A stretch of 64,000 nucleotides of DNA, taken from positions 496,001-560,000 of the forward strand of contig NZ_CP076547.1 in NCBI RefSeq assembly GCF_018889995.1, in the 5' to 3' direction. The DNA is from Subtercola sp. PAMC28395 (GTDB taxonomy: Bacteria; Actinomycetota; Actinomycetes; Actinomycetales; Microbacteriaceae). Below, one piece after another: positions 8,626 to 18,600 of the stretch. The position numbers were made by a program, and so were the translations under genes. A model generated the notes under the pieces. The model was not told where the DNA came from. It searched no databases and was given only the letters and a program-made list of their open reading frames with translations. Positions within the stretch are counted from its first letter, which is position 1; every line of letters begins with the position of its first letter.

Positions 8626-9864
8626 ATGAACAGATTCAGCTGGTGGCACATCGCGGTGGGGGTCACCCTCGTCGCGATGGCCGCCGTCGCTGCCACCGAC
8701 TTCGCCGAATCACCTACGTCAGCCATCGGCGCCTGGGTCTGCCTCGGCGTGCTCGCGGTCGGTTATGTTCTCTTCGGGTGGCGAGGGTTCATCGTGGACT
8801 ACGACGAGTGCCACCGCACCAGCCTGCGGGCGCTCGCCTTCCCCGTTCTGGCCATCGTGTGCACCAGCGTGGGAGTGGGGTTCAACCCGTCCCTTGCCAC
8901 GCTGCAGGCCATCGCCTTTCCGATCATCTGGTTCACCGTCGACCCGCTTCGCCGCGCAATCATTCTCAACGTCGTTCTCGCTGCAGGGGTCACCATCGGG
9001 TTCCTGTTCTCGACGGGAACCTCAGCCCGGGCCATCGCGCAGGCGATCACCATCGAGGCGATCTCCCTGCTCTTCAGCCTCGCCCTCGGCCTCTGGTTCT
9101 CGTTCGCCCTCAAGCAGGGGCAGGAGAACACCAGGCTCCTGGCCGAGCTCCAGGCCACGCAACATGAGCTTGCGGTACTCAACCGTGACAGCGGAATTCT
9201 GAGCGAACGCGAACGGCTGGCCGGCGAGATCCACGACACGATCGCCCAGAGCCTCACCGGGCTGGTGATGGTGGCCCAGCGCGCGTCACGAGCGGCGACG
9301 GATGATCAACCCTCCGTGAAGCTCGACCTCACCCTCATCGAAGACATCGCCCGCGAGGCGCTCGTCGAAACCCGGGCGCTCGTCGCCGCTGGCACGCCCG
9401 TGGCTGTGGATGGCGGCCTGCCGGCCGCGCTCACCCGCCTCAACACCCGTTTCACCCGCGAGACCGGCGTCGCCATCACGTTGACCACGGAGGGGTATCA
9501 CCCCGAACCGAACGAGGTCGAAGTCGTTCTGCTGAGATCGGCGCAGGAGGCGCTGGCGAACGTGCGGAAGCACTCCCACGCAACTCGGGTGACGATGCGG
9601 CTGGCGACAACCGGAAGCGCAGCTGCCGCCACCTCTGCCGTGGTCGCTCCCTCCGACGGCGCCCGGCTTCGAATCGTTCTTTCGGTCGGCGATGACGGAA
9701 CGGGCATCGACGCGTCGCGACCGCTCGACGACGGTTTCGGCCTGTCCGGCATGCAGCAGCGGCTGGCCCTGCTCGGTGGCGAACTCGCGATCGGCCCCTC
9801 CGGCCAGGGCGGGGTCGAACTGACGGTCTCCCTGCCGTCGCTCGCAGAGAGGGTGGGGTCGTGA
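8626..9864 (+). CDS. Two-component sensor histidine kinase, NarL/LiaS-DesK class (HisKA_3)
   Basis: 412 residues. About five N-terminal transmembrane segments (residues 8-160) are followed by a short coiled stretch and the HisKA_3 motif E-R-x-R-L-A-G-E-I-H-D-T-I-A-Q-S-L with the phospho-accepting His at about 203. The HATPase region contains A-L-A-N-V-R-K-H-S-H-A (N box) and G-D-D-G-T-G-I-D (G1). The large membrane domain without an extracellular loop resembles sensors of membrane state or lipid-active compounds. It begins right at the permease stop and overlaps the regulator gene by four bases. Confidence 0.93.
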   Translation: MNRFSWWHIAVGVTLVAMAAVAATDFAESPTSAIGAWVCLGVLAVGYVLFGWRGFIVDYDECHRTSLRALAFPVLAIVCTSVGVGFNPSLATLQAIAFPIIWFTVDPLRRAIILNVVLAAGVTIGFLFSTGTSARAIAQAITIEAISLLFSLALGLWFSFALKQGQENTRLLAELQATQHELAVLNRDSGILSERERLAGEIHDTIAQSLTGLVMVAQRASRAATDDQPSVKLDLTLIEDIAREALVETRALVAAGTPVAVDGGLPAALTRLNTRFTRETGVAITLTTEGYHPEPNEVEVVLLRSAQEALANVRKHSHATRVTMRLATTGSAAAATSAVVAPSDGARLRIVLSVGDDGTGIDASRPLDDGFGLSGMQQRLALLGGELAIGPSGQGGVELTVSLPSLAERVGS

Positions 9865-10484
9865 TCCGCGTGGTGGTCGCCGACGATCATCCGATCGTTC
9901 GCGCCGGCGTGGTCGCGCTGCTCGAATCAGCACCCGATGTGGAGGTGGTCGGCCAGGCCGTGAATGGGCTCGAAGCCGCTGTGCTGGCTCTGAACCTCAG
10001 GCCAGACCTCGTGGTCATGGACCTCCGGATGCCCGGGCTCAGCGGAGCCGAAGCAACGGCTCGGATCGTGGCGAAGTCGACGGGCATCCGGGTGCTCGTA
10101 CTGACGACCTACGAGACGGACGACGACATTCTGCTGGCGATCGAAGCAGGGGCCAGCGGATACCTCGTGAAGGCGGCACCCCCGGAGGAGATTCTCGCCG
10201 GTGTGCGTGCCGTTGCAGCCGGGCAGACCGTGCTGGCGCCCTCGATCGCCTCGTTGCTTGTGCAGAGGATGCGCGAGGACCGTGCACCGGTTCCGAAGCT
10301 GAGCGCGAGAGAACTCGATGTACTCAGGCTCGTCGCGGCCGGTAACAGCAACCCCGAGATCGCCCGGACGCTGGTCATCGGCGAGGCGACGGTGAAAACG
10401 CACTTGCAGCACACCTTCGAGAAGCTGACCGTGACCGACCGCACGCGGGCCGTGACGCGGGCCATGGAGCTCGGGCTGATCTGA
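9861..10484 (+). CDS. NarL/LuxR-family response regulator
   Basis: 207 residues. The receiver domain has the acidic pair D-D at 8-9, the phospho-acceptor Asp at about 54 in V-V-M-D-L-R-M-P-G, and T/K switch residues. The LuxR helix-turn-helix (L-S-A-R-E-L-D-V-L-R-L-V-A-A-G, then E-A-T-V-K-T-H-L) spans about 147-200. It is the cognate regulator of the upstream kinase, GTGA-coupled to it. The perfect palindrome at 6714-6739 is its most likely binding site. Confidence 0.95.
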   Translation: MIRVVVADDHPIVRAGVVALLESAPDVEVVGQAVNGLEAAVLALNLRPDLVVMDLRMPGLSGAEATARIVAKSTGIRVLVLTTYETDDDILLAIEAGASGYLVKAAPPEEILAGVRAVAAGQTVLAPSIASLLVQRMREDRAPVPKLSARELDVLRLVAAGNSNPEIARTLVIGEATVKTHLQHTFEKLTVTDRTRAVTRAMELGLI

Positions 10485-10500
10485 GGGAAGGCGCGGGCAA

Positions 10501-10514
10501 CGCCGGTTGAGTAG
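10501..10514 (+). repeat. Half copy of a GGTTGAGTAG intergenic repeat
   Basis: CGCCGGTTGAGTAG matches the left arm of the inverted repeat at 43871-43956. It lies in the gap between two convergent genes. The other arm is not recognisable here. Confidence 0.45.
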
Positions 10515-10533
10515 GCCGCAGGCTGGCTGGTGG

Positions 10534-11718
10534 CTACAGGTAGTCCGCCTGCTCGGCGTCGAACCCGATGAAGACCGGCTCCGGCGAGAGGTTTACACCG
10601 AATTCAGCCTGCACCCGCCATTGCACGAAGCGGGCCAGTTCGGCGACTTCGGCCGCGGTCGCACCCCCGCGATTGGTCAATGCGAGGGTGTGTTTGCCCG
10701 AGATTGCAGCGCGGGAGCCGGGAATCGCGAACCCACGGGCGATTCCCGCGTGTTCGATCAGCCAGGCAGCGCTGAGCTTCACGGGGTACCCGCCCTGAGG
10801 CGCGACATGAGGGGCGAAGACCTCGGGTTCTGGCGCCTCGTCCAGCGCTCTCACCACGGGAGCCGCCTCGGGCTCGACCAGCCAGCGCGGTGCGTCAGGG
10901 GGAAGCGTGCGTGAGAACGCCTCGCTCACGATGGGGTTGGTGAAGAACGAACCGGCGCTGACCGAATCGGGGTCGTCTGCGTCGAGGATCATGCCCTTGG
11001 ATGCACGAAGCCGAAGTACTGCGTCACGAACCAGCCCCACTGCCACCCGATCGCCGGGTTGCACGCCGAGTGCGGTTGCGAGCTGGCCGTACTCGATCGG
11101 CTGGCCGAGGGATTGCGGCCCGCGGCCGGCGCCGGCGTCTGCGTCTGCGTGCAATCGCAGCCCGACGGCGAGCACGACACCACGGCGCCCCGCCTTGAAG
11201 ATGCTGGTGCGGTACCCGAAACCCAGTTCGTGCACCCCGAGCCACTGCACTTCTTCGGTGTCGTAGTCGAGAAACTCGACCCCGGTGAGAGATGAAGCTA
11301 TCTCCTGGCCGTACGCGCCGATGTTCTGAATCGGCGCCGCACCGGTCGAGCCGGGAATGCCCGAGAGGGCCTCGATTCCGCTGAATCCGCGCTCGACCGC
11401 GTAGCTCACCACGTCGTCCCACGGTTCACCCGCCTGCACCAGCAGGCGCACGGTCGCAGGCGGGTCGCCCGGCACCGTGTCGGCCTCGACGATGCCGCGC
11501 GACGCGACGCGGATGACCGTGCCCGCGAAGCCGTCGTCGGAGACGACCACGTTCGAGCCGCCACCGAGGATCATCCAGTGGTCACCGTCGTGCCACGCAT
11601 CGAGGCTCGCCTCGATGATGCCCTCGACATCAGACGCCGTCACGAGTCGCGCCGCTGCGCCCCCGACTCGAAGCGTGGTGAGCGGCTCGAGCGAGGCATC
11701 GGTGGATTCTTCGATCAT
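10534..11718 (-). CDS. murB: UDP-N-acetylenolpyruvoylglucosamine reductase MurB
   Basis: 394 residues from the ATG at 11718, which overlaps the stop of the upstream MaoC-like gene by four bases. FAD-binding motifs (T-L-R-V-G-G, G-G-G-S-N-V-V-V, S-G-I-P-G-S-T-G-A-A-P-I-Q-N-I-G-A-Y-G-Q) and the catalytic Ser in S-A-G-S-F-F-T-N-P are present. MurB reduces UDP-GlcNAc-enolpyruvate to UDP-MurNAc with NADPH, the second committed step of peptidoglycan precursor synthesis. An in-frame extension to 11946 runs antiparallel-free over the MaoC gene and is not coding. Confidence 0.96.
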   Translation of the reverse strand: MIEESTDASLEPLTTLRVGGAAARLVTASDVEGIIEASLDAWHDGDHWMILGGGSNVVVSDDGFAGTVIRVASRGIVEADTVPGDPPATVRLLVQAGEPWDDVVSYAVERGFSGIEALSGIPGSTGAAPIQNIGAYGQEIASSLTGVEFLDYDTEEVQWLGVHELGFGYRTSIFKAGRRGVVLAVGLRLHADADAGAGRGPQSLGQPIEYGQLATALGVQPGDRVAVGLVRDAVLRLRASKGMILDADDPDSVSAGSFFTNPIVSEAFSRTLPPDAPRWLVEPEAAPVVRALDEAPEPEVFAPHVAPQGGYPVKLSAAWLIEHAGIARGFAIPGSRAAISGKHTLALTNRGGATAAEVAELARFVQWRVQAEFGVNLSPEPVFIGFDAEQADYL

Positions 11719-12170
11719 GGGGCCTGAAACACTGCCATCGGGGCGTGGATGCGGATCTGGGACTTGCCGAGCACGGTCTGGCCGGCCGCGGTGACCACGA
11801 GGTCGACGCGGGCCGTACCGGCATCGACGTCGAGCTGGCCGATCTTCGCCGATACCGTGACCTCGGCACCGCTCTCGGCGTCGACGTAGACCGGGCGGGT
11901 GAAGCGCACCTGGTAGTCGTCGATGAGGGCCGGGTCGCCGAGCCACTCGATCACGGGCTGGACAGCGAAACCCATCGTCAGCATGCCGTGCGCGAGCACA
12001 CCCTCGAGGCCCACCGACCGGGCGACGTCGTCGCGATAGTGGATGGTGTTGAAGTCACCGGACGCACCGGCGTACCGCACGAGGGAATCGCGGGTGAGGG
12101 TGAACTGGCGTTCGGCGACGTAATCGCCCAGCGCGAGCGCGGCGAAGTCGGCCGATGTGATGACGCTCAT
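11715..12170 (-). CDS. MaoC-like (R)-specific hydratase domain protein, HadB-like
   Basis: 151 residues, a single hot-dog fold. The hydratase motif Y-A-G-A-S-G-D-F-N-T-I-H-Y (catalytic Asp and His) and the downstream G-V-L-A-H-G-M-L-T-M-G segment are intact. With the neighbouring N-terminal half protein it should form a heterodimer like mycobacterial HadAB, dehydrating (R)-3-hydroxyacyl thioesters. The arrangement of these two genes before murB is common in actinobacteria. In organisms without mycolic acids the exact acyl substrate is not established. Confidence 0.92.
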   Translation of the reverse strand: MSVITSADFAALALGDYVAERQFTLTRDSLVRYAGASGDFNTIHYRDDVARSVGLEGVLAHGMLTMGFAVQPVIEWLGDPALIDDYQVRFTRPVYVDAESGAEVTVSAKIGQLDVDAGTARVDLVVTAAGQTVLGKSQIRIHAPMAVFQAP

Positions 12171-12613
12171 TCGTCACCCCTCACGACGAGGGTCGAGATC
12201 GCGGTCACGACGTGGGCCCCGGCCGCGTCTTCGATGCGCGATTCAGAGGTGACCATGGAGTTGCCCCCGAGGGACTTGACGCTGGCGATGGTGAGAGTGG
12301 CCGTGAGTTCATCTCCGGCGACGATGGGCCGCGTCTGGGTGAACCGCTGGTCGCCGTGCACCACGCGCGAGAAGTCGATACCGGCGTCGGGGTCTGCGAG
12401 CAGCTGGTCGAGCGTGAGCTGCTGCAGGATGACAGCGAAGGTGGGCGGAGCCACCACATCGCTGTACCCGGCCGCCCTGGCCGCGACGACGTCGAAGTTG
12501 AGCGGGCTGGTCGAGAAGACCGCGCGAGCGAATTCACGGACCTTCTCACGCCCGACGAGATACGGCGAGGTCTTCTCGAACACCCGGCCCGCGAGATCTG
12601 GGTTGATTGGCAC
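12167..12613 (-). CDS. FAS1-like dehydratase domain protein, HadA-like
   Basis: 148 residues from the second of two adjacent GTG codons (12613), since a TAGACT -10 hexamer ends six bases before it. The sequence begins V-P-I-N-P-D-L-A-G-R and has Y-x-V-G-R-E-K-V-R-E-F-A-R-A-V and the A-P-P-T-F-A-V motif of the non-catalytic hot-dog partner (MaoC_dehydratase N). It lacks the Asp-His pair of its neighbour, as expected for the structural subunit. It is the first gene of a three-gene unit ending with murB, each overlap being four bases. Confidence 0.9.
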   Translation of the reverse strand: MPINPDLAGRVFEKTSPYLVGREKVREFARAVFSTSPLNFDVVAARAAGYSDVVAPPTFAVILQQLTLDQLLADPDAGIDFSRVVHGDQRFTQTRPIVAGDELTATLTIASVKSLGGNSMVTSESRIEDAAGAHVVTAISTLVVRGDE

Positions 12614-12625
12614 CACGCAAGTCTA
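12614..12625 (-). promoter_or_regulatory. -10 element of a probable leaderless promoter (HadA-like/murB unit)
   Basis: TAGACT (minus strand, 12620-12625) followed by TGCGTG and then the GTG at 12613. This would place murB under a leaderless promoter of the upstream gene. Confidence 0.6.
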
Positions 12626-12677
12626 ACGATCAGCCCACCGGCAGCGCTCTTCATCCGCCTGCCGGAGTGGTGATGGG

Positions 12678-13868
12678 CTACGGAGCCGAGGTCTGCTGCG
12701 GGTTGACGCCGTAGCTGGAGCTGTCGGTCGGTGCGACCGGGCTCGAGCTCACGCCGTACGATCCATCGGGATTCCAGAACACCACGTCGTGAGCACCAGA
12801 GCGATACGGGTACGTGTCTGAGCTCGTGCGCGCATTCAGGCTCGTGATGCGCAGTTCGATCCCCATCGACGCGAACTCGTCCTTCGTCACGCACGTGGCG
12901 CTCTGGGTTCCATCGGTGTAGACGGCAAGCAGGCACGGTTGGTTGATTCGGTTCTCGACGGCGTAGACCGTGAGGTCGGAGTCTGCGACACCCAGGAGGC
13001 GCAACGAGTCAGGCTTGTAGTACGGGTCGATGTTCGCCGGAGGGATCGCCGGGGCGAGGGTGGGGTCTTCGAAGATCGTCAGCCCGAGGCTCGCACCGGC
13101 TTGGGCCGTCGCGGATGGCGTCGCCCCAGACGCACCGGCCGCCCCAGCCGCGGTGGTGGTGGTGCCCAGCGAGCCCGATTGCTGTGCCACGACCAGCACG
13201 ACCCCGGCGAGCAGGAGAACAGTCATCGTCACTGCTGCCGACATCCAGATCATCGACCTCCTACGCCACGCCAGGGCCGAGATCCGTGCACCCGGATGCT
13301 CGTCTGACCCCTCAGAGTCTTCCTCACCGCCACCGCTGGCGCTGGCCACCCGAGCGTGAATGCCCCGGCTCCCAGCGGTCGACGAGCCGGCCGCTGCCGT
13401 CGTCGCTCCCGCCACTGGCGTGCCCTGCCGAGGTGCATGTTCGAGGGTCGTTGTCTTCGGAGCCACCGCTTCGAGCCGTGATTCGGCCTCCTCGAGTTGC
13501 GGGCGAGAACGCTCGATCGCCTCGATGAGAGTCCGGGAGTCGGTCACGAGATGGGCTTCGAGCCGGATGAGTGCGGCTTCTGCGCGGGTGACGGTGAGCG
13601 ACTCCCCTGTCAGCGGGTCGTCGATAGCGACCAGCGGAGAAGTCGATGCCTCGCGCGAATACGCGGCCGCGCGAGCAGCAGCCAGCGCCAATGCCGGGTC
13701 GAGCGCGCCGCTTGGCGCGCGGGTGAGCGGATGCGCGGACCACCACAGGGCATCCATCACCGCGAATCGGCCGGAATAGGCATCCTCCAGCGCAGCCAGG
13801 GCTCGAGGGTCCTCAGCGACGATTTCTCGCACGCGAGAGACCTGCAGGCGTTCAGCATCACTCGTCAC
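12678..13868 (-). CDS. Single-pass membrane protein of unknown function
   Basis: I do not recognise a family. From the GTG at 13868 it has 396 residues. The N-terminal ~190 residues are predicted cytoplasmic, helical and Ala/Glu-rich. A basic R-R-R-S segment precedes one transmembrane helix near 210-232, and a Thr/Ala/Gly-rich linker leads to an extracytoplasmic domain with two cysteines (N-Q-P-C-L and S-A-T-C-V) that could form a disulfide. A TATTGT hexamer at 13889-13894 is consistent with transcription starting just upstream of this GTG. The frame is open to 13955, so a longer start is possible. Functions in envelope sensing are conceivable but unsupported. Confidence 0.75.
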   Translation of the reverse strand: MTSDAERLQVSRVREIVAEDPRALAALEDAYSGRFAVMDALWWSAHPLTRAPSGALDPALALAAARAAAYSREASTSPLVAIDDPLTGESLTVTRAEAALIRLEAHLVTDSRTLIEAIERSRPQLEEAESRLEAVAPKTTTLEHAPRQGTPVAGATTAAAGSSTAGSRGIHARVASASGGGEEDSEGSDEHPGARISALAWRRRSMIWMSAAVTMTVLLLAGVVLVVAQQSGSLGTTTTAAGAAGASGATPSATAQAGASLGLTIFEDPTLAPAIPPANIDPYYKPDSLRLLGVADSDLTVYAVENRINQPCLLAVYTDGTQSATCVTKDEFASMGIELRITSLNARTSSDTYPYRSGAHDVVFWNPDGSYGVSSSPVAPTDSSSYGVNPQQTSAP

Positions 13869-14162
13869 AGCGGGCTCGTTCTCTGTGCACAATATCCATT
13901 GGCACCTCGGTGTACCTCTTGTTCCATTCTGCTCCTGCCCGGCGGGCGCTCGCACCTAGGGCCGAATCGGCTTGACACCACTAGATTGATAGGGAAGCGC
14001 CGCACCCTTCGGTCTGGGGTGATGCACACGGAGCCGGTGTCGGATCGACACCATGGATTCGGTGCCGTACCTCCGAGCGACGGGCTCACGCTCCCGGTTG
14101 CGCCGGTCAACCCGCGCGCTGCTGACGTATCGTTCGACCCGCGATGAACCGAGGAACACGAC

Positions 14163-14942
14163 ATGAGCATGGAAACGCCTCCCCCTGTGCCGCCCACTCC
14201 GCCTGTGCCGCCGACCTCGCCGGTGCCGAGTGTTCCGCCGGGGCCGCCCTTCGGTACCCAGCCACCGAGCCAGGTGCCGGCGAACCAGAGGTACAACGTG
14301 CTGGCGATCGTCTCACTGGTCAGCGCCTTCGTTCTGTCACTCGTCGCCGTCATCACCGGTCACCTGGCGCTCAGCCAGATCAAGAAGACCGGCGAGAAGG
14401 GCCGCGGCCTTGCGCTTGCCGGGGTGATCCTCGGGTACGCGGGAATTCTCGCCGGCATCATCGTGGCGATCGTTCTCGTCGTCGCACTGGCCACAGGCGC
14501 TGCCGTGGTGAAGGCCGGCATCGACCAGAGCCAGGCGCTGTCGTCACTGATCCCCACCGACCTGACGTTGCCGACCGACGACCCGAGCGCTGGTGGCTCC
14601 GACGGCTCGACCCAGACTGTGGCCGAGGCCTGCACCATCCTGAACAAACAGGTCTCCGCCTCAGCGAGCGCACTCAGCAACAGCTTCTCGTCGCTGCAAT
14701 CCGACCCGGCTGGCGCTGTGACCGCTCTGCAGAACCTGTCGACCGACTTCGGCACCGCGCTCGGCACGATCACGAACCCGGTGGTTCTGCAGACGGCAAC
14801 CACCGCGTACGGGGACCTCGAAACCCTCATCGCCGACATTCAGGCCTACGTCGCCGACCCGAGTGTCGGCAGCAGCGCGATCCAGGCCGACGGTCTCGCC
14901 GTCCAGACCTCCTTCACCGCCATCGGCGCGGTCTGCCAGTAG
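14163..14942 (+). CDS. DUF4190 domain membrane protein
   Basis: 259 residues; GAGGAA lies about seven bases before the ATG. A Pro-rich cytoplasmic N-terminus (residues 1-45) is followed by two transmembrane helices around the DUF4190 motif G-H-L-A-L-S-Q-I-K-x-T-G-E-K-G-R-G-L-A-L-A-G. A polar extracytoplasmic domain with two Cys residues (E-A-C-T-I and A-V-C-Q) makes up residues 110-259. DUF4190 proteins are common in actinobacteria and have no assigned role. A TATCGT hexamer at 14128-14133 is a plausible -10. Confidence 0.85.
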   Translation: MSMETPPPVPPTPPVPPTSPVPSVPPGPPFGTQPPSQVPANQRYNVLAIVSLVSAFVLSLVAVITGHLALSQIKKTGEKGRGLALAGVILGYAGILAGIIVAIVLVVALATGAAVVKAGIDQSQALSSLIPTDLTLPTDDPSAGGSDGSTQTVAEACTILNKQVSASASALSNSFSSLQSDPAGAVTALQNLSTDFGTALGTITNPVVLQTATTAYGDLETLIADIQAYVADPSVGSSAIQADGLAVQTSFTAIGAVCQ

Positions 14943-14959
14943 AAAGCAGTCCGCCCCCC

Positions 14960-15424
14960 ATGACGCCGACGCCGCCCACAGGGCCAACCCCGCGCATCCT
15001 GCTGCTCAACGGGCCGAACCTCAACATGCTCGGTACCCGGGAGCCCCTCATCTACGGCACGCAGACGCTCGCCGATGTGGAGCACCTTGTGACGTCGAGC
15101 GCGCTCGGATTCGGCTACGCGGTGGATGCCCTGCAGAGCAACCACGAGGGCGAACTCATCGATGCCCTCCACAGGGCGCGGACCACCCACGTCGGCGTGC
15201 TGCTGAACGCTGGCGGACTGACCCACACCTCGGTCTCGCTGCGCGACGCCGTGCAGGCCTCAGAGCTGCCGATGGTCGAGATCCACCTTTCGAACGTGCA
15301 CCGGCGGGAGGACTTCCGTCACTTCTCGTACCTCTCCGAGGTGGCGATCGCCATCATCGTCGGGGCCGGCGTGACGGGCTACCGATTCGGCGTCGAGGCT
15401 CTGCACGAGCACCTGACGAAGTAG
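14960..15424 (+). CDS. aroQ: 3-dehydroquinate dehydratase, type II
   Basis: 154 residues, the usual type II length. The N-terminal L-L-L-N-G-P-N-L-N-M-L-G-T-R-E-P-x-I-Y-G carries the catalytic Arg and Tyr, S-N-H-E-G-E-L-I-D follows, and the active-site histidine lies in G-L-T-H-T-S. The usual N-P-G-A-Y-T-H-T-S is N-A-G-G-L-T-H-T-S here, a mild departure. The enzyme removes water from 3-dehydroquinate in the shikimate pathway. It starts 17 bases after the DUF4190 gene, in a run without a clear ribosome-binding site. Confidence 0.94.
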   Translation: MTPTPPTGPTPRILLLNGPNLNMLGTREPLIYGTQTLADVEHLVTSSALGFGYAVDALQSNHEGELIDALHRARTTHVGVLLNAGGLTHTSVSLRDAVQASELPMVEIHLSNVHRREDFRHFSYLSEVAIAIIVGAGVTGYRFGVEALHEHLTK

Positions 15425-15574
15425 GGCGACTCGAAGTCATCGTCGGAGCACTGAAGAGTCTGCGCGATGAGGTCCTCATACTACCCAGCAGACACCAGAC
15501 GTCGCGCGGATCACCGGCGGGCTGGAGTTGGTCCAGTGCCTGCAGTTTCCGGCGGGATGTAGTGCATTGTCGCG

Positions 15575-15603
15575 ACCCTGGCCGTGAAGTGGCCGGCCAG
15601 GGT
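15575..15603. terminator. Hairpin between convergent aroQ and the Ig-repeat gene
   Basis: ACCCTGGCC (15575-15583) pairs perfectly with GGCCAGGGT (15595-15603). It sits in the 190-base gap between two convergent genes, close to the stop of the minus-strand gene. There is no U-tract, so termination is plausible but unproven. Confidence 0.4.
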
Positions 15604-15615
15604 CTCGACAGCTGC

Positions 15616-18600
15616 TCAGCCGATGATGGTCAGACGTTGCTGCATGGTACCGACGTTGCCGGCAGCATCTGTCGCAGAGACGACCACTGTGTGCGCGCCG
15701 AGAGTCAGAGGCTGCGAGGTGACCGACCAGGTGCGTGCCGACAACACGCTCGCCGTGTGGGCGACTCCGTCGACGACAACAGTGATGCTGCTGCCTGCTG
15801 GCAGATTGACCCGACCGCTGATCGTCGGGGTGACGGACTTGGTCGACATCGCAAGGCCACCATCGATGACAATCGTTGGAGCGATCGTGTCGACGGTGAG
15901 TGTCTGCCAGGCAGTCGACACATTTCCGACAGCATCACGAACACGCGCCATCACCGAGTACCCGGATGACCCCAGTTTCGGAGCAGTCACAGACCAGATG
16001 CCCGGCGTCGTCACTGCGCCGACGATCGTCTGTCCACCGACTACGACGGTGATGGGGCTGCCGAGGAGAGCATCGGTCGTCCCGCTGATGGTAGGCGCGG
16101 CAGAGTTCGTGAGCCGGGCAGCCCCACCGTCGATGAGGATCACCGGTGCCAGGGTGAGCCGCTGTCGCTGCGAGCCGACATTCCCTGCAGCGTCAGTCGC
16201 AGAGATGACCACTCCGTGGGTGCCCACGGTGAGACGGGGAGAGACCACTGAGAAGGTTCTCGTTGACGACACAACGCTCGTCAGGGCGACACCGTCGACC
16301 ACGACGGTGACTGTGCCGCCAGCAGGCAGACTGGTCCGCCCACTGATTGTCGGCGTGGCCGATCGTGTGGAGATGGCAGAGCCGCCGTTGATCACGATCG
16401 ACGGGGCGATGGTGTCGACGATGAGCGTCTGGGATGCGCTCGCTTTCGACCCGTCAGATGCTACGACGCCAGCGACAACCGCGTGCGCGCCCTCGGTGAG
16501 CACGAAAGGGACGACACTCCAAGCGCCCGTGGCCGAAACGGCGCCCGAGAGAGTCTGCTTGTCGACTGTGACGGTGACGCGACCGCTGAGCTGATTCGTT
16601 GTGCCACTGATCGTCGGCCGAGCCACTGTTGAGGAGGCCGTCGGGCCACCGGTGATCGCGACCACCGGTGAAGCTGGGGGCGCGGGGGTCGGAGTCGGCG
16701 TGACCGTCGGAGTCGGGTTCGGGGTGACCGTCGGGGTAGGAGTCGGCGTCGGTGTGACCGTCGGAGTCGGCGTCGGGGTCGGGGTGACCGTCGGCGTCGG
16801 GGTCGGCGTGACTGTCGGGGTCGGCGTCGGGGTCGGCGTGACCGTCGGAGTCGGCGTCGGCGTCGGGGTCGGGGTCGGGGTGACCGTCGGCGTCGCGGTC
16901 GGCGCCGGTGTGACCGTCGGAGTCGGCGTCGGGGTCGGAACGACGACGGTCACGTTGATCGTCAGCGACTGTGTGGCCGTGCCGGTGTTACCTGCAGCGT
17001 CTGTTGCCGAGGCCGTGACGGCAACGGTTGCGTTTCCGAGCGCTGTGGGAGCAACGGACCACCGGCCACCGGTCTGGACCGTGGCGGTGAAGGTCTGGTT
17101 TGACACAACGACCGTGAGAGTGCTGCCCTGGGGAGCATCCGTCGTTCCTGCGACCACCGGAGTTGCCGACACCGACGTCGCGCTGGCTCCACCGGCGATG
17201 GTGACGACCGGTGCGATTGTGTCGACGGTCAGCGCCTGCGACGCCGAACCGACGTTGCCCGCAGCATCCGACACCGAAGCCGACACCGCGATCGGGCCCT
17301 GGGCAAGCGCGGCCGACGTGACGCTCCACGTGCCATCTGCGTTCACCGGCGTGGTGAGCGTCTGCGTACCGACCAGAACCGTCAACGCAGAACCCGCTGC
17401 AGCGTCGGTCGTACCCGAGAGCTCCGGAGTGGTCGACGTCACCAGCACGCTCGCGCCGCCGGTGATCGTGACGACGGGAGCGATGGTGTCGACGGTCAGC
17501 GCCTGCGCCGCTGAACCGACGTTGCCCGCAGCATCCGTGACCGACGCGACGACGGACGCCGTGCCCTCAGGCAGCGCAGAGGGAGTGACACTCCACGTGC
17601 CGTCGGCAGCGGCCGTCGTCGTCAGCTTCTGAGAGCCGACCAGTACCGAGACGACAGCCCCTGCGGCCTCGTCCGTTGTGCCGTCGATCGTCGGGGTCGA
17701 CGTTGCGACGAGTGACTTCGCTGCACCGGTGATCGTGACGGCCGGCGCGGTCGTGTCGATGGGAACGATGGTCGAGGCCGAGACATTGCCGATCAGGTGA
17801 GTATCGACCGTTGAACCATCTGAGGCCGTGAAGCCGAACTGGTAGCTCGACGGAGCCGCGTCGGTCATCGTGTACCGCAGCACCTGCGTGAGCGCGGCCG
17901 TCGGAGCGAATGCCGCATAGACAGTGACCGTCGGGAACTTCTCGGCCGAAACGGTCACGCGGAATTTGCGGGCCATCGCCGAGGTGAGAAGGGTCGAATC
18001 GCTCAGGCTGGTGCGCAGCTTCTGAGTCGCGGTCGGCAGGTTCGTAGCCGCCAGGTAGCAGTACCCGGTCTTGCCGGAGCCGGGGCCGCGAAGCACCACC
18101 GAGTTGGGTTGGAAGGTCGCCGACTGGCCGGTCGAGCATCCGGTGCCGTGCCCATCGGACGAGCTCGCGAACGCGCCGTGGACATCCAGACCCACACCGA
18201 GGTACGCACCCGCCAGACCGTTCGGAGCCGGCGGCTGATTCGTGTTCTGCGCATAACCGATCGAGCTGCCCTGCCCGCCCGTGGTCGTGATGTTCGCCGA
18301 ACCATCAGCGACGAAGAAGCTGAGACCGTCACCACCCGAGCCACCCGAGCTGTACTGCCACTGATCGAACGTCACGTCCAGCCCGAGAGCGGAAGGCGAG
18401 GCCTTCGTGTACACCGCGCCACCCTTGCGGTAGCCCGTTGCGTCGGTGAGCTGCAGGTACCCCGTTGCCGACGCTGCAGCGGGCGATGCCACCCGGAGGG
18501 CACAGACGCCCAGGCTCGAGGCGGTCGACGCCGGCGCGACAGTTGCGCGGGTCAGGCAGCCGTCGCCCAGAGCACGCCACGCGCTGTCGGAGATCGTGGT

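Noticed and set aside
13972-13993. TTGACA at 13972 as a -35 promoter element
   Set aside because: No -10 hexamer lies at a suitable distance.
16675-16950. Regular short repeats considered as a CRISPR array
   Set aside because: There are no spacers; the hexamers are in frame and encode a Thr-Pro linker.
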